From positions 1 through 37,482 of the forward strand of contig DFOM01000005.1 of the NCBI GenBank assembly GCA_002376725.1: DNA of 37,482 nt, in the 5' to 3' direction. Source of the stretch: Cloacimonetes bacterium UBA3541. Lineage in GTDB: Bacteria; Cloacimonadota; Cloacimonadia; Cloacimonadales; Cloacimonadaceae. Within the stretch, counting starts at the first letter, position 1, and the number at the start of each line of letters is the position of its first letter. Of the stretch, positions 7,117 through 16,125 are shown in pieces. Under the pieces are notes generated by a model, which was given only the letters and a program-made list of their open reading frames with translations, made no database searches and was not told the DNA's origin. The translations under genes were made by a program, and so were the position numbers.

Positions 7117-8778
7117 ATGATTATTGATTTGCGATTAGATGGCAACAGATATAAACAGCTAGAACTTGATTCTGCTAAACCTATCTACGATATTCTGAAA
7201 AATACCGATATCCCAGCAGATAAAATTCTTTCCTTTAAGATAGACCATACCCAATATGTCAATGAAGAATTTATACCGCAACACAGTATGATAATAGATT
7301 GCATTACTTTTAGTCATCCTGAAGGAAGTCGTATTTACCAAGATTCTGCTATATTTATACTAGCTAAGGCAATTAACTCACTTCTGGGAATCCAGCACAA
7401 TCTGGTAGTGGAACATTCCATTGGTGATGGAGTATTTTGTGAAGTTTTTGGTGCTCAACGCTGGACAGAACAGGATTGTGCCAAAGTAAAAGAAGAGATG
7501 CATAAGATAGTAGAGGCAAATCTTCCGATTGAGAACATTACGGTACCTATCTCTGAAGCCTTAGAAATATTCAGCACTATGGGACGTAAAGATATCATTA
7601 AGAACTTGAAATACAACTATCGGGATGAAGTTTCAATCCATCGTTGTGGAAAGTATTATGATTTATTTTTAAGACCTCTTGCAGATCGCACAGGAATGGT
7701 TAAGGAATTTGATATAGTTTATCAGCAACCAGGGTTTATTCTTCGTTTTCCTACTGGAAAGGAATGCAAATTAGCCCAGCCTTTTGTCCTTCCTAAAAAA
7801 CTGTTTCAACTTCATCAGGAACATGATAAGTGGCTGGATATTCTTGGTGTGCATAACATAATAGATATCAATAAGCTAACTGATAACTATGATATCTCAG
7901 AGTTCATTCTGGTAGAAGAAGCTCTGCATGAGAAGAAAATAGCTGAAATAGCTACTGCTATTGCCAATGACCCTAAAATAAAACTTATCCTTATTTCTGG
8001 ACCTTCATCTTCAGGTAAAACAACCCTGGCTAAAAGACTCTCCATCCAGCTTCTTGCCTGTAAAACTAAACCAGTAGTTATAAGTCTGGATGATTATTTC
8101 ATAGATAGAGATAGGACAGTTCGTAAAGACGATGGAGAATATGACTTTGAAAGCATCTATGCTCTGGATCTGGATTTTCTGAATCTTCAGCTAACTCAAA
8201 TGCTTGCTGGTCAGGAAGTTGAATTGCCACATTATGATTTCACCAGGGGAATCAGAAGAAGAAGCAATGTCTTCGTTAAACTGCGTGAAAATGATGTTAT
8301 AGTCATTGAAGGAATACACGGTTTGAATGAGCTTTTAACCTCTTCTATCAAAGCTGAAAACAAAGTTAAAATCTATGTAAGTGCTTTAAATCAGCTCAAT
8401 ATAGATAATCATAACCGGATAGCTACTACCGATTGCCGTTTCATCCGTCGTATCATCAGAGATTATCATTATAGAGGCTATACTGCTATTGAAACTATAC
8501 AGCGTTGGCCCAGTGTCCGTGAAGGTGAAGAAAAGAATATCTTCCCCTATCAAGAAAATGCTGATTTTATGTTCAACAGCAGTCTTACCTATGAGCTGGG
8601 AGTTCTACGTAAATTTGCCTGGAAACTTCTGCTTTCTGTTCCGAAAAGTTCAGCTGGTTACACTGAAGCTCAAAGATTATTATTACTTCTATCCAATGTA
8701 AAAGATATTCCTGATAGTCTTGTGCCTTATAATTCTATCATTCGTGAATTTACTAATGGTTCAATTTTCCGCTATTAA
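7117..8778 (+). CDS. uridine kinase-like nucleoside kinase with N-terminal TGS/ThrRS-like domain
   Basis: 553 residues. Residues 1-60 resemble a TGS fold, followed by a region like the threonyl-tRNA synthetase N2 domain (VVEHSIGDGVFCEVFG, about 100-115). The kinase domain starts near 280 with the P-loop GPSSSGKTT (295-303), then VISLDDYFIDRDRT, the uridine-kinase/phosphoribulokinase motif, YDFESIYALDLDF, LPHYDF, IVIEGIHGLN and RRIIRDYHYRG. This architecture is known in bacteria and is annotated as a nucleoside (uridine) kinase; the reaction would be ATP-dependent phosphorylation of a nucleoside such as uridine, but the real substrate is not proved. The TGS part may be regulatory. The next gene, mutL, starts 3 bases after its stop. 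Confidence 0.85.
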   Translation: MIIDLRLDGNRYKQLELDSAKPIYDILKNTDIPADKILSFKIDHTQYVNEEFIPQHSMIIDCITFSHPEGSRIYQDSAIFILAKAINSLLGIQHNLVVEHSIGDGVFCEVFGAQRWTEQDCAKVKEEMHKIVEANLPIENITVPISEALEIFSTMGRKDIIKNLKYNYRDEVSIHRCGKYYDLFLRPLADRTGMVKEFDIVYQQPGFILRFPTGKECKLAQPFVLPKKLFQLHQEHDKWLDILGVHNIIDINKLTDNYDISEFILVEEALHEKKIAEIATAIANDPKIKLILISGPSSSGKTTLAKRLSIQLLACKTKPVVISLDDYFIDRDRTVRKDDGEYDFESIYALDLDFLNLQLTQMLAGQEVELPHYDFTRGIRRRSNVFVKLRENDVIVIEGIHGLNELLTSSIKAENKVKIYVSALNQLNIDNHNRIATTDCRFIRRIIRDYHYRGYTAIETIQRWPSVREGEEKNIFPYQENADFMFNSSLTYELGVLRKFAWKLLLSVPKSSAGYTEAQRLLLLLSNVKDIPDSLVPYNSIIREFTNGSIFRY

Positions 8779-8781
8779 CCT

Positions 8782-10680
8782 ATGAATAGAATCCATATTT
8801 TGTCCGAAGATGTGAGCAACAAGATTGCTGCTGGAGAAGTTATAGAAAGGCCGGTTTCCGTAGTAAAAGAACTGGTAGAAAATGCTATAGATGCGGGTGC
8901 TACAATGATTACGCTTAGTATTGAAAATGGTGGGAAGGATTTGATTCAAGTAAGTGATAATGGTGCTGGGATGAGTGCTGATGATGCACTTCTTGCTTTT
9001 GAAAGTCATTCAACCAGTAAGATCAAGACCGTAGATGATATCATACATATTGAGACCTTAGGATTTCGTGGAGAAGCACTTCCTAGCATTGCCAGTGTTA
9101 GCCAACTAACTCTTATAACCAAGGATGCAGAATCAGAAGTAGCAACTCAGATAGATTACCAATTCGGTAGATTGATTAGTGTTAATCAGATTTCAGCCAA
9201 TCAAGGAACTACGGTCTCGGTAAAAGCAATATTTAAAGAGCTTCCGGCTAGAAGAAAGTTTCTCCGCAGTGCTAAAACTGAATTGAATCATATCCTTCGT
9301 TATTTACATCATCAGGCAATATTTAATCCTGCTTTAGGGATAAAGCTTTATGTAGATGGTAATCCAAGAATATCTTTTATTCCTGCTCAGAACAGAGAAC
9401 AAAGGATGGGTGAGGTTTTTGGCTCTGGGTTCTTTAACGATGATATTATTCCCATAAACATTGAAAAGGAAGGCTACAAGTTAGAGGGCTATATCTTTGG
9501 CTTGGAAGATAGGAGTGATAAACTAATTGATATGCAGTATACTTTTATCAATGGACGCTTCATTTCAGATAAGACCGTTAAACACGCCATAAAAGCTGCT
9601 TATGAACCCTTCATTTTAAAGACAAGAGCCTGGCAAAAAGGTAAAACTCCGCCTTATATTCTATTTCTGACTGTTCCACCTGAGCAGATTGATGTTAATG
9701 TCCATCCAGCAAAGATGGAAGTTCGTTTTCGCGAACAACAAAAAGTGCACTCTTTAATCTTTACCACTCTAACTGAAGCTCTAAACAACTACGAATATGA
9801 AAAATTTGCTTCTGCCCGTGCTAAATTTCAGGATTTATCTTCCAGTCAACCTGTTACTAATACAGAAAGAGCTATTTTTACCAGTAAAACCCAAATCCCT
9901 CGTTTTTCGGAATATAAAAAAGAATATGGTAAGCTCTTTCAACCTGAGATCTTCCCCTCAAAAGAAGAAAAGCCAGCTGATGCAAAAGAAATTCCTCTAG
10001 TCAATCTGGATAAAAAACAGGAAGAAGACCAGCTGGAAATCTTGCCCGATTTGCCTGATGATTCTTTTCACTATCGTTTACTGTTAAGTAACGAAGAGGA
10101 CTATATCAATCCCTGGCAATTACATAATACCTATATTTTCATCCAGGTGGAAGATGGCTTCGTTATAATAGATCAGCATGCAGCTAATGAGAGAATTATC
10201 TATGAAAAGTTGTTACAAAGAACTCAAGGAGCACCTGCAGTACGACAAAAACTCCTTATTCCCTTAGTTATAGATATACCACCTATTATTGCTACTGAAA
10301 TCCGTGAAGCTATAGAGCAAAATCTGGAATTACTGGAAAAAACTGGCTTTGTCCTCAAGAAATTCAGTGGAGATTCACTGGTAATAGAAGAAATCCCAGC
10401 AGAACTGGATGATTGGCAAGGTGGAAAGGTCTTTATTGATATCCTAAAACAGCTTCAGGAAGAGATGGAAACCAATATAGATTTCCGTGATTCTCTGGCT
10501 AAATCTATTGCTTGCAAAGCAGCTATAAAAGCAGGAAAGAAACTCACTCGTAAAGAGATGTTAAATCTAATCAATCAACTCTTTGCCTGTAATATGCCCT
10601 ACTTTTGTCCTCATGGCAGACCACTAATCATAAAGGTCACTCTTAACGATTTAGAAAAGAAATTTAAACGCCAGATATGA
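8782..10680 (+). CDS. mutL: DNA mismatch repair protein MutL with endonuclease motif
   Basis: 632 residues. The N-terminal GHKL ATPase is intact: ELVENAIDAG (30-39), DNGAG (59-63), GFRGEAL (94-100) and HPAKMEVRF in the transducer domain. A charged variable linker covers about 340-430. The C-terminal dimerisation domain carries the latent endonuclease motif DQHA-x2-E-x4-E (464-475) plus the associated ACKAA and CPHGRP (609-614) metal/zinc motifs. In such organisms MutL itself nicks the new strand, and no MutH is needed. It couples MutS mismatch recognition to excision. Its stop overlaps the miaA start by 4 bases (ATGA). Confidence 0.97.
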   Translation: MNRIHILSEDVSNKIAAGEVIERPVSVVKELVENAIDAGATMITLSIENGGKDLIQVSDNGAGMSADDALLAFESHSTSKIKTVDDIIHIETLGFRGEALPSIASVSQLTLITKDAESEVATQIDYQFGRLISVNQISANQGTTVSVKAIFKELPARRKFLRSAKTELNHILRYLHHQAIFNPALGIKLYVDGNPRISFIPAQNREQRMGEVFGSGFFNDDIIPINIEKEGYKLEGYIFGLEDRSDKLIDMQYTFINGRFISDKTVKHAIKAAYEPFILKTRAWQKGKTPPYILFLTVPPEQIDVNVHPAKMEVRFREQQKVHSLIFTTLTEALNNYEYEKFASARAKFQDLSSSQPVTNTERAIFTSKTQIPRFSEYKKEYGKLFQPEIFPSKEEKPADAKEIPLVNLDKKQEEDQLEILPDLPDDSFHYRLLLSNEEDYINPWQLHNTYIFIQVEDGFVIIDQHAANERIIYEKLLQRTQGAPAVRQKLLIPLVIDIPPIIATEIREAIEQNLELLEKTGFVLKKFSGDSLVIEEIPAELDDWQGGKVFIDILKQLQEEMETNIDFRDSLAKSIACKAAIKAGKKLTRKEMLNLINQLFACNMPYFCPHGRPLIIKVTLNDLEKKFKRQI

Positions 10681-11594
10681 TTCCTCTCATCACTCTGGAG
10701 GGACCAACTGCCTCAGGCAAAACAGAACTTGCTATTCTTTTAGCTAAAGAACTTGGCTCCGAGATAATTTCAGCTGATTCCCGGCAGGTTTATCGCTATT
10801 TAGATATCGGAACCGCTAAACCAACCTCCCAACAATTACAACAAGTAAAACATCATCTAATAAGTATAATAAATCCCTCGGAAAGCTATAATGCAGGCAG
10901 ATTCTGTGCTGATGCGGAAACTATTATTAAAGATCTCTACTCTCAAGGTATTATTCCTATCGTTTGTGGTGGAACTGGTCTCTATGTGTCTTCTCTTTTA
11001 AAGGGGTTATTTCCAGAAGTAGATAGGGATAAAGATATTCGTCATCGTCTTATTCAACGAATGAATAAAGAGGGGTTATCATCGCTCTACCAGGAATTAA
11101 ACAGGATTGACCCAGATTTTGCTGTCAATATAAGCATTAATGATAAACAACGCATCCTCCGTGGATTAGAAGTTTATTATGCCACTGGTATTCCTATCAC
11201 TGAACACTGGAAACAACAGAGCTGTCATAATCGCTATCATACTTTTCGTATCTTGCTACAACCTCCTCGTGAAATTCTGTATCCCAGAATCAATAATCGT
11301 ATCCAGCAAATGATGGATAGAGGTTTATTAAATGAAATAGAATATCTTTTTCAGCTGGGATATTCTCCACTGTCACCAGGATTGAACACCTTAGGTTATA
11401 AAGAATTTATCCCTTTTTTTCTGGAAGATGCACCTCTAACGCAATGCATTAATTTAGCTGCACAACACACTCGTAATTATGCCAAAAGACAATATACCTG
11501 GTACAGAAAATACAAGTTTGATTTGACATTGACCTCAAATGAATATATAATATTAGAAATGACCAATATTATTAAAACATATTTTAATAAATAA
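10677..11594 (+). CDS. miaA: tRNA dimethylallyltransferase
   Basis: 305 residues, the usual length. MiaA transfers a dimethylallyl group from DMAPP to N6 of A37 in tRNAs that read UNN codons. Seen: P-loop GPTASGKT (9-16), DSRQVYRYLDIGTAKP (34-49), VCGGTGLYVSSLLKGLF, and C-terminal GYKEF with YAKRQYTWYRK. The start overlaps the mutL stop by 4 bases. mutL-miaA adjacency is very common in bacteria and supports both calls. The DMAPP substrate is a product of the isoprenoid pathway to which ispE in this window also belongs. Confidence 0.97.
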   Translation: MIPLITLEGPTASGKTELAILLAKELGSEIISADSRQVYRYLDIGTAKPTSQQLQQVKHHLISIINPSESYNAGRFCADAETIIKDLYSQGIIPIVCGGTGLYVSSLLKGLFPEVDRDKDIRHRLIQRMNKEGLSSLYQELNRIDPDFAVNISINDKQRILRGLEVYYATGIPITEHWKQQSCHNRYHTFRILLQPPREILYPRINNRIQQMMDRGLLNEIEYLFQLGYSPLSPGLNTLGYKEFIPFFLEDAPLTQCINLAAQHTRNYAKRQYTWYRKYKFDLTLTSNEYIILEMTNIIKTYFNK

Positions 11595-11607
11595 GAATGA
11601 GGATAAA

Positions 11608-12435
11608 ATGCATCTGATAGCCAGAGTATTTGATGTGGAGATCACTGAAGAGGACTTACTTGAAGAAAGCGTTACTCTTTACGGACAAGATTCCTTAGAA
11701 GGATTAAAGAGAGCTTTAGATTTGCTTATAAATCGTTATCTGCTTTATCATCAAGCCCTGTTAAATGGCTTGGAGGTTTCGGAGGAAGAATTTGAAAATG
11801 CCCTCTTAGAAGCACTGGACTCTGATAATTCTGTAGTTAATAATGAACATACTGCATCCGAAATAGAAAAGCAGATTGAGCAGTGCATCCTGATTCGTAA
11901 ATATATCCAGCAGCTTTATCCATCTGATCTGGATATCCCTGAAAGTCAGCTCTTAGCTTATTATGAGGAACAACAAGAAAACTTTTCTGCTTCAGAGATG
12001 GTAAGAGCTTCTCATATCCTTATTCGCAAAGATGAAGTCAATGCTGAAGATAAGGCAAAGAAATTACGCGAGAAAATCCATTCTCCTGAGGTCTTTAAAA
12101 GCATATGCACTCAATATTCACAATGTCCTTCCGGAATACATTGTGGAGATTTAGGTTGGTTTCCCCGAGGCAAGATGATAAAAGAAATTGAAGATATTGC
12201 CTTTGCTTTACAACCTGGAGAAATCAGTGAGGTCTTCCCTACTAAATATGGCTATCATATTTTGATGGTTACCGATCGTCGTGAATCTCGTCCTATTCCC
12301 TTTGAAGATATACGGGAAAGCCTTGAAACCTCACTTAACGAATTTAAAAAGGAATTCTTCCTTTTCCAACATATTCAAGAATTACATAACACCTATAAAG
12401 ACCAGATAGTTATTCTGGACGAAAACTACCTCTAA
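11608..12435 (+). CDS. parvulin-type peptidyl-prolyl isomerase without signal peptide
   Basis: 275 residues with a GAGG SD. The N-terminal 120 residues are helical and acidic, like the SurA/NifM-type chaperone arm. The PpiC rotamase domain spans about 131-230 (RASHILIRKDEVNAEDKA ..., YSQCPSGIHCGDLGWFPRGKM, LQPGEISEVFPTKYGYHILMVTDRR). A C-terminal helix follows. There is no hydrophobic signal peptide at the chosen start, and no upstream in-frame extension with one, so it appears cytoplasmic, unlike most PpiC/SurA proteins. It could help fold a cytoplasmic client as NifM does for nitrogenase; no client gene is visible. Its stop is only 3 bases from that of the convergent ABC ATPase gene. Confidence 0.85.
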   Translation: MHLIARVFDVEITEEDLLEESVTLYGQDSLEGLKRALDLLINRYLLYHQALLNGLEVSEEEFENALLEALDSDNSVVNNEHTASEIEKQIEQCILIRKYIQQLYPSDLDIPESQLLAYYEEQQENFSASEMVRASHILIRKDEVNAEDKAKKLREKIHSPEVFKSICTQYSQCPSGIHCGDLGWFPRGKMIKEIEDIAFALQPGEISEVFPTKYGYHILMVTDRRESRPIPFEDIRESLETSLNEFKKEFFLFQHIQELHNTYKDQIVILDENYL

Positions 12436-12438
12436 TAT

Positions 12439-13185
12439 TCATATTCCATTAGCTACAAGTTCCAGTATCTCTTTTTTGAGTTGAAAAACTTGCATCTCAT
12501 TCATATTATTAGGACGATCTATCTTAAAAGAACAAATAAATTTTCCCGGGGATTTACTCATTACCATAATAGTATCGGAAAGATTTATCGCTTCCTCTAT
12601 ATCATGGGTAACCAGAATAATGCTTAATTTCAATTCCCGGGCTATATAACCCAGCCATTTCTGTAATTGTATCCGAGTTATGGCATCCAAACTGGCAAAA
12701 GGTTCATCAAGTAAGAGAAGTTTTGCATTCATCATACAGGTGCGTAGAAATGCTGCTCTTTGACGCAAACCTCCTGATAACTGATAGGGCATATGCCTGA
12801 TATGTCCTTCTAATCCAAAGACCGGTAAAAGTTCATTAATTCTGGATTTAGCCTCTTTTATATCGCCATTTCGTATCCTGACAGGAATAAGAACATTTTC
12901 CAGAACATTCAACCAGGGGAAAAGCAGGTCATCCTGAGGCATATAACCTAAGAGACCTGTTCTTCCTGTAATCTTTTCACCCTGATAATATATTTCTCCT
13001 TTATCAGGTTTAGTGATTCCAGCTAAAAGTTCCAGAAAGGTTGTTTTCCCGCAACCACTACTTCCTACCACGCTAACGAACCCTTCCTTTTCCATCCTAA
13101 AATTTACATCTTCTAAGATGAGTTGTGGTTTGCCTGCCAGTAAAAAGGATTTATATAGGTGTTCAGCTCTTAATATTGGTTGCAT
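12439..13185 (-). CDS. ABC transporter ATPase, NitT/TauT (ThiZ-like) class
   Basis: 248 residues with the full ATPase set: Walker A GSSGCGKTT (41-49), Q-loop MPQDD (82-86), signature LSGGLRQR (136-143), Walker B LLLLDEP (156-162) and the switch His (194) in VTHDIEEA. This class powers uptake of thiamine precursors, taurine, nitrate or similar. Its start lies inside the preceding binding-protein gene (23-base overlap), with no obvious SD, so translation is probably coupled. The matching permease gene is not in the operon. Function follows the neighbouring ThiY-like protein: import of a pyrimidine precursor of thiamine is the best guess. Confidence 0.88.
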   Translation of the reverse strand: MQPILRAEHLYKSFLLAGKPQLILEDVNFRMEKEGFVSVVGSSGCGKTTFLELLAGITKPDKGEIYYQGEKITGRTGLLGYMPQDDLLFPWLNVLENVLIPVRIRNGDIKEAKSRINELLPVFGLEGHIRHMPYQLSGGLRQRAAFLRTCMMNAKLLLLDEPFASLDAITRIQLQKWLGYIARELKLSIILVTHDIEEAINLSDTIMVMSKSPGKFICSFKIDRPNNMNEMQVFQLKKEILELVANGI

Positions 13186-14167
13186 TGGGTAAAAATTCGT
13201 TGGTGAAAAGTTCCTGAGCTTTCAAACTTTTTTGAATGATATGCTTTTGATACATCCAATCAGCAAAATTTTGCCAGACAGAGAGATCCTGTATTCCCCA
13301 TTGCGGTGCATCAGAAATAAATTCAGTTTTCAAATATTCCAAACTAGCTTTAACCTGATTCTTATCCAGTTCGGGAACCGCTTTCCATAAAATATCTGCT
13401 GCCGAATCAGGATGTTGCACACAGTATTCATATCCCTTACTAGTCGCTTCCAGAAAAGCTTTAACCAGTTCTGGTTCCGAATTAAGCAGTTGGTCATTAG
13501 CAATGAGAACCGGAGTATAAAAATCAAAAACCGGATTTAATTCCCGAACCGGAATATAATTTAATTCTATTTCTCTAAGCTTAGACTGAACACCATCCCA
13601 GCCATAATAAATCCAGGCAAAATCAACATCCTTACCTATAGTAGAAAAGAAATCGGTTATACCGTAAACTATTTGTACCTTTTTAAAATCTGCTCCACTG
13701 GATTCCATAACCTGTTTCAAAATTTCCAATTCTGAAGGCCAGCCCGAACTGCCATATCTCTTTCCTTCAAAATCTTTAGGACTGGTGATATTGGCACTCT
13801 TTAAAGAGGCAAAACCAGAGGTGTTATGCTGAATTATCGCTGCTATAGATTTAACTGGAATATTCTCCGAACGAGCAATAGTAACACTCTCTTGATAGCT
13901 TACTCCAAATTCAGCCTGATCGGAAGCAATGATTTTTTCCACCGTATTTTCACCCGGTTGTAATATCTCTACTTCCAGACCTTTGTCTTTATAATAGCCA
14001 AGCTCCTGTGCAACATAGATTCCAGTATGATTTGTATTGGGCGTCCAATCCAGAACTACCCGCACTTTTTGTAGATTAGCTTCTGTTTTAGCCTTCTTTT
14101 TACAGGCAGTTAAGCCCGGCAATATTATCGCAATGATTACCATCAGAACAATCAGCTGTTTTTTCAT
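13163..14167 (-). CDS. ThiY-like (NMT1/THI5) ABC substrate-binding lipoprotein
   Basis: 334 residues with AGGAG 6 bases before ATG. A signal peptide ends in the lipobox LTAC (Cys22). The mature start VRVVLDWTPNTNHTGIYVAQ is the hallmark of the THI5/NMT1 family of pyrimidine-precursor binding proteins, followed by GYYKDKGLEVEI, GENTVEKIIASDQAEFGVSYQES and NITSPKDFEGKRYGSSGW. It likely captures a formylaminopyrimidine or HMP-like thiamine precursor outside the inner membrane and hands it to the transporter. No TPP riboswitch consensus is visible in the leader. The gene heads a two-gene operon with the ATPase; a permease is missing. Confidence 0.88.
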   Translation of the reverse strand: MKKQLIVLMVIIAIILPGLTACKKKAKTEANLQKVRVVLDWTPNTNHTGIYVAQELGYYKDKGLEVEILQPGENTVEKIIASDQAEFGVSYQESVTIARSENIPVKSIAAIIQHNTSGFASLKSANITSPKDFEGKRYGSSGWPSELEILKQVMESSGADFKKVQIVYGITDFFSTIGKDVDFAWIYYGWDGVQSKLREIELNYIPVRELNPVFDFYTPVLIANDQLLNSEPELVKAFLEATSKGYEYCVQHPDSAADILWKAVPELDKNQVKASLEYLKTEFISDAPQWGIQDLSVWQNFADWMYQKHIIQKSLKAQELFTNEFLPNATNIKS

Positions 14168-14257
14168 TTTTTCTCCTATGTCTTTATATTTTGTAATTAT
14201 TTATTTCTTCCTTTTGGGTCTTACTTTTACCTCTAATTAAGCTGCTTATTTTTATAT

Positions 14258-14287
14258 ACTATATTTTAAGCTCCTGGTTTATGTCAA
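14258..14287 (-). promoter_or_regulatory. sigma-70-type promoter for the ThiY-like operon
   Basis: On the minus strand TTGACA (14282-14287) is followed by 18 bases and TATAGT (14258-14263, five of six matches to TATAAT). Transcription would start near 14250 and leave a leader of roughly 80 bases before the ThiY-like ATG. Confidence 0.55.
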
Positions 14288-14601
14288 ATCCTTTCAGTTT
14301 TCTTAATTCTTATTTTTTAGTTTCTTACCAGTTCTCTCTTGACTCTCCCTTGACTCTTTCCTGTCTTTTGAGATAAGTGAGAGTTAAGAAACAGACAAGT
14401 AATGATGTGATCTATCCATTAAAAAGAATCGGAAGTATCCCGGATAGGGTGAAAAAGATACTTATCTATAAAGCTGCTTTCTTTTCCGGCCAATATTATA
14501 AACCTGCCTGAGAATTTATTTTACCCTATAAAAAAGTTTTCTTGTTGACAATATGTGAGTATTAAAGGAAATGTGCTTATATAAACAGTAAAGGATAGTC
14601 A
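14288..14601. other. intergenic region with short direct and inverted repeats
   Basis: No gene seen. The region separates the divergent ThiY-like gene and proS. It holds the direct repeat CTTGACTCT at 14338-14346 and 14349-14357 (11-bp spacing), and a partly complementary GAGAGTTAAG at 14379-14388. CTATCC (14412-14417) pairs with GGATAG (14442-14447), and GTATC (14435-14439) with GATAC (14457-14461). A TTGACA lies at 14545-14550, but no good -10 follows at the proper distance. No T-box or TPP consensus was found. Confidence 0.45.
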
Positions 14602-16125
14602 ATGAATAAATCAGAACGGACGGCAATAGAGCCTAGAAGAGAAGAAAATTATTCAGAATGGTATCTGCAAGTGATTAAAGCTGCAGATTTAGCAGAAAAT
14701 AGTGAAGTACGTGGTTGTATGGTTATTAAGCCCTGGGGGTTTGCTATCTGGGAAAATATTAGAATTAATCTTGACCGTATGTTCAAGGAAACGGGTCATC
14801 AAAATGCCTATTTTCCAATCTTTATTCCTTTGCACTTCTTTGAAAAAGAAGCAGAACACATAGAAGGTTTTGCCAAAGAATGCGCTGTGGTAACACATAG
14901 TAGATTGGAAACTAATGAACAAGGAAAACTTGAACCGTCCGGTGAATTAACTGAACCTTATATTGTGCGTCCTACTAGTGAAACAATCATTGGAGCTTCC
15001 TTTGCTCGTTGGGTCAATTCCTATAGAGACCTTCCACTTCTCATAAATCAATGGGCTAATATAGTTAGATGGGAGATGCGTACCCGCTTGTTTCTTCGCA
15101 CCACAGAATTTCTTTGGCAAGAAGGGCATACAGTTCACGAAACGGAAGAAGATGCGATGATAGAAACCCTTAGGATGCTGGATATCTATGCTAAATTTGC
15201 TCAGGAATATCTGGCAATTCCAGCTATTAAAGGTGAAAAAACCGAAAGTGAGAAATTTCCCGGTGCAGTTAATACTTATTGCATAGAAGCTATGATGCAG
15301 GATAAAAAAGCCTTGCAATGCGGCACTTCCCACTTTTTAGGACAAAACTTTGCCCGTGCTTCCAATATCCGTTTTCAGAACAGAGAAGGTGAATTTCAAT
15401 ATGCCTGGACTACTTCCTGGGGTGTTTCTACTCGTCTTATTGGTGCTTTAATTATGACTCATAGCGATGATAATGGACTGGTGCTGCCACCCAAAATTGC
15501 TCCTGCTCATATAGCTATTATACCTATCTATCGTAATGAGCAAGAAAGAGAGATGGTTTTACAACTAGCTAATAAGTTGAACAATGAATTGAGACAGGCT
15601 GAATTTGAAGGTATTCCCATAATTACAGAACTGGATGACCGTTACCTTACTTCCAGTGAACGAAACTGGTATTGGATTAAAAAGGGCATTCCATTAAGGA
15701 TTGAAATTGGTCCCAGAGATATTCCCACCCACAGTGTAATAATTTTCAGAAGAGATGAAAATCCCAAAGATAAACATCGTGTTATGATAGATGAAGTGCT
15801 AAAATATTGCAAGACCACTCTTGAGGAAATGCAAAACCATATCTTTCAGAAAGCTAAAGAGTTCCGTGAACAAAACACAGTCAAAATAGACAATAAAGAA
15901 GAATTCTATCGCTATTTTACTCCTAAAAATGCAGAAGAGCCTGAAATTCATGGAGGTTTTGCTCATTCTCACTGGTGTGGTAATCCCCTCTGTGAAGAAA
16001 AAATAAAAGAAGAATTGAAGGTAACTATCCGTTGCATACCTTTAGAGGCAGAAAAAGAAGAGGGGAAATGCATCTATTGCGGTCAACCTTCATCTCAGAG
16101 AGCAATTTTTGCTAAGGCATATTAA
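14602..16125 (+). CDS. proS: prolyl-tRNA synthetase, archaeal/eukaryotic type
   Basis: 507 residues from ATG. It charges tRNA-Pro with proline. Class II motifs are seen at RPTSET (123-128) and RTTEFLWQEGHT (about 166-177), with a GVSTRLIGALIMTHSDDNGLVLPP active-site segment. The bacterial editing insertion between motifs 2 and 3 is absent, and a C-terminal domain carries a Zn site, Cys459, Cys464, Cys490 and Cys493, ending in AKAY, as in archaeal/eukaryotic-type enzymes. That type is found in a minority of bacterial groups. The SD is weak. cinA starts directly after the stop (TAAATG), so it is the first gene of an operon. Confidence 0.96.
   Translation: MNKSERTAIEPRREENYSEWYLQVIKAADLAENSEVRGCMVIKPWGFAIWENIRINLDRMFKETGHQNAYFPIFIPLHFFEKEAEHIEGFAKECAVVTHSRLETNEQGKLEPSGELTEPYIVRPTSETIIGASFARWVNSYRDLPLLINQWANIVRWEMRTRLFLRTTEFLWQEGHTVHETEEDAMIETLRMLDIYAKFAQEYLAIPAIKGEKTESEKFPGAVNTYCIEAMMQDKKALQCGTSHFLGQNFARASNIRFQNREGEFQYAWTTSWGVSTRLIGALIMTHSDDNGLVLPPKIAPAHIAIIPIYRNEQEREMVLQLANKLNNELRQAEFEGIPIITELDDRYLTSSERNWYWIKKGIPLRIEIGPRDIPTHSVIIFRRDENPKDKHRVMIDEVLKYCKTTLEEMQNHIFQKAKEFREQNTVKIDNKEEFYRYFTPKNAEEPEIHGGFAHSHWCGNPLCEEKIKEELKVTIRCIPLEAEKEEGKCIYCGQPSSQRAIFAKAY

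Noticed and set aside
14545..14582. TTGACA plus TATATA as the proS promoter
   Set aside because: Spacing is more than 25 bases, and no -10-like hexamer stands at 15-19 bases.
14288..14601. TPP riboswitch or T-box leader near the ThiY-like gene and proS
   Set aside because: Neither the TPP core (CTGAGA ... ACCCTTTGAACCTGAT) nor the T-box AGGGTGG consensus is present on the proper strand.
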